Part shown: piece after piece, positions 6,311 to 6,666 of the stretch
How positions within the stretch are numbered: the first letter of the stretch is position 1
Layout: the number at the start of each line of letters is the position of its first letter
Origin: Eubacteriales bacterium
GTDB taxonomy: Bacteria > Bacillota > Clostridia > JAQUNY01
Reading direction: 5' to 3'
NCBI GenBank assembly: GCA_028717405.1
Contig: JAQUNY010000090.1
Span: forward strand, 1 to 6,666
DNA length: 6,666 nt
Notes under the pieces: model-generated
Databases searched by the model: none
Told to the model about the DNA's origin: nothing
The model's input: only the letters and a program-made list of their open reading frames with translations
Made by a program: the position numbers and the translations under genes

Positions 6311-6666
6311 ATGGCATCAAAAATGATGCTGATAGACGGGAACAGCATTCTTAACAGGGCTTTTTACGGATTAATGGGAAGAGAGCTTCTCAGGACCTCA
6401 GATGGCCTTTATACGAATGCTGTTTTTGTTTTTCTGAATATTCTAAATAAATATCTCGAAGAGGAAAATCCTGACCACATTTGTGTCGCATTCGATTTAA
6501 AAGCACCGACGTTCAGACATGCCGAATATTCGGAATACAAAGCCGGACGCAGAGCTATGCCGGCTGAGCTTGTGATGCAGGTGCCTGTTATTAAAGATGT
6601 CCTGGACGCGATGAATATCAGCAGGCTTGAGAGTGAAGGCTTTGAGGCGGATGATATAATAGGGAC
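6311..6666 (+). CDS. polA: DNA polymerase I, N-terminal 5'-3' exonuclease domain, 3'-truncated by window edge
   Basis: DNA polymerase I removes RNA primers and fills gaps in lagging-strand synthesis and excision repair. Only the first 118 codons of a gene that normally encodes about 850-900 residues are present, all within the 5' nuclease domain. Motifs: MLIDGNSILNRAFYGL from residue 6, TNAVFVFLNIL near 35, VAFDLKAPTFRH at 59-70, EYKAGRRAMPAEL at about 75-87 and EGFEADDIIG at 109-118. Acidic residues D9, D62, E112, D114 and D115 match the metal-binding set of the family, so the visible part appears intact. It cannot be seen whether the 3'-5' proofreading domain is active or whether the polymerase domain is complete. 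It starts 28 bases after the anti-sigma stop codon, with no terminator or clear promoter between, so read-through is plausible. Identification is firm from the family motifs. Confidence 0.95.
   Translation, partial: MASKMMLIDGNSILNRAFYGLMGRELLRTSDGLYTNAVFVFLNILNKYLEEENPDHICVAFDLKAPTFRHAEYSEYKAGRRAMPAELVMQVPVIKDVLDAMNISRLESEGFEADDIIG

Overview
The window reads as a chromosomal segment of an anaerobic, low-to-mid GC Gram-positive bacterium, most likely a member of the Clostridia (Bacillota). This is inferred from four things. The glycine decarboxylase P-protein is split into two subunits (gcvPA and gcvPB). Arg AGA/AGG and Ile ATA codons are common. Strong AGGAGG-type ribosome binding sites precede several genes. 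The PolA N-terminus has a clostridial flavour (LIDGNSILNRAFYG). No species can be named from sequence alone. All seven genes lie on the + strand with short gaps or an overlap. No rRNA, tRNA, IS element, CRISPR array or convincing rho-independent terminator was seen, and no gene-free stretch exceeds 70 bases.

Bases 1-2735 and 2726-4195 carry a glycine cleavage operon: the C-terminal three quarters of gcvT (cut by the left edge), then complete gcvH, gcvPA and gcvPB. Together they encode the T, H and both P subunits. P decarboxylates glycine and loads the aminomethyl group on the lipoyl arm of H; T moves the methylene to tetrahydrofolate and releases ammonia. The fourth component, dihydrolipoamide dehydrogenase (L), is not in the window. 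A glycine riboswitch, if present, would lie upstream of gcvT and outside it.

Bases 4238-6282 carry a probable regulatory pair: an ECF-type RNA polymerase sigma factor (TTG start, strong Shine-Dalgarno) and a membrane-anchored anti-sigma factor. The latter has an N-terminal zinc-binding HxxxCxxC motif, one transmembrane segment, a low-complexity Ser/Gly/acidic linker and a C-terminal outer domain weakly resembling DUF4349. The likely logic is that the membrane protein holds the sigma factor until an envelope signal releases it. The signal and regulon are not visible.

Bases 6311-6666 are the start of polA, encoding the 5'-3' exonuclease domain of DNA polymerase I, cut by the right edge. The sigma/anti-sigma pair therefore sits between a metabolic operon and a DNA repair gene with no visible terminators, so read-through coupling is possible but unproven. 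Most of the window is ordinary core genome. The best candidates for a second look are the large outer domain of the anti-sigma factor and an insertion of about 26 residues in GcvT.
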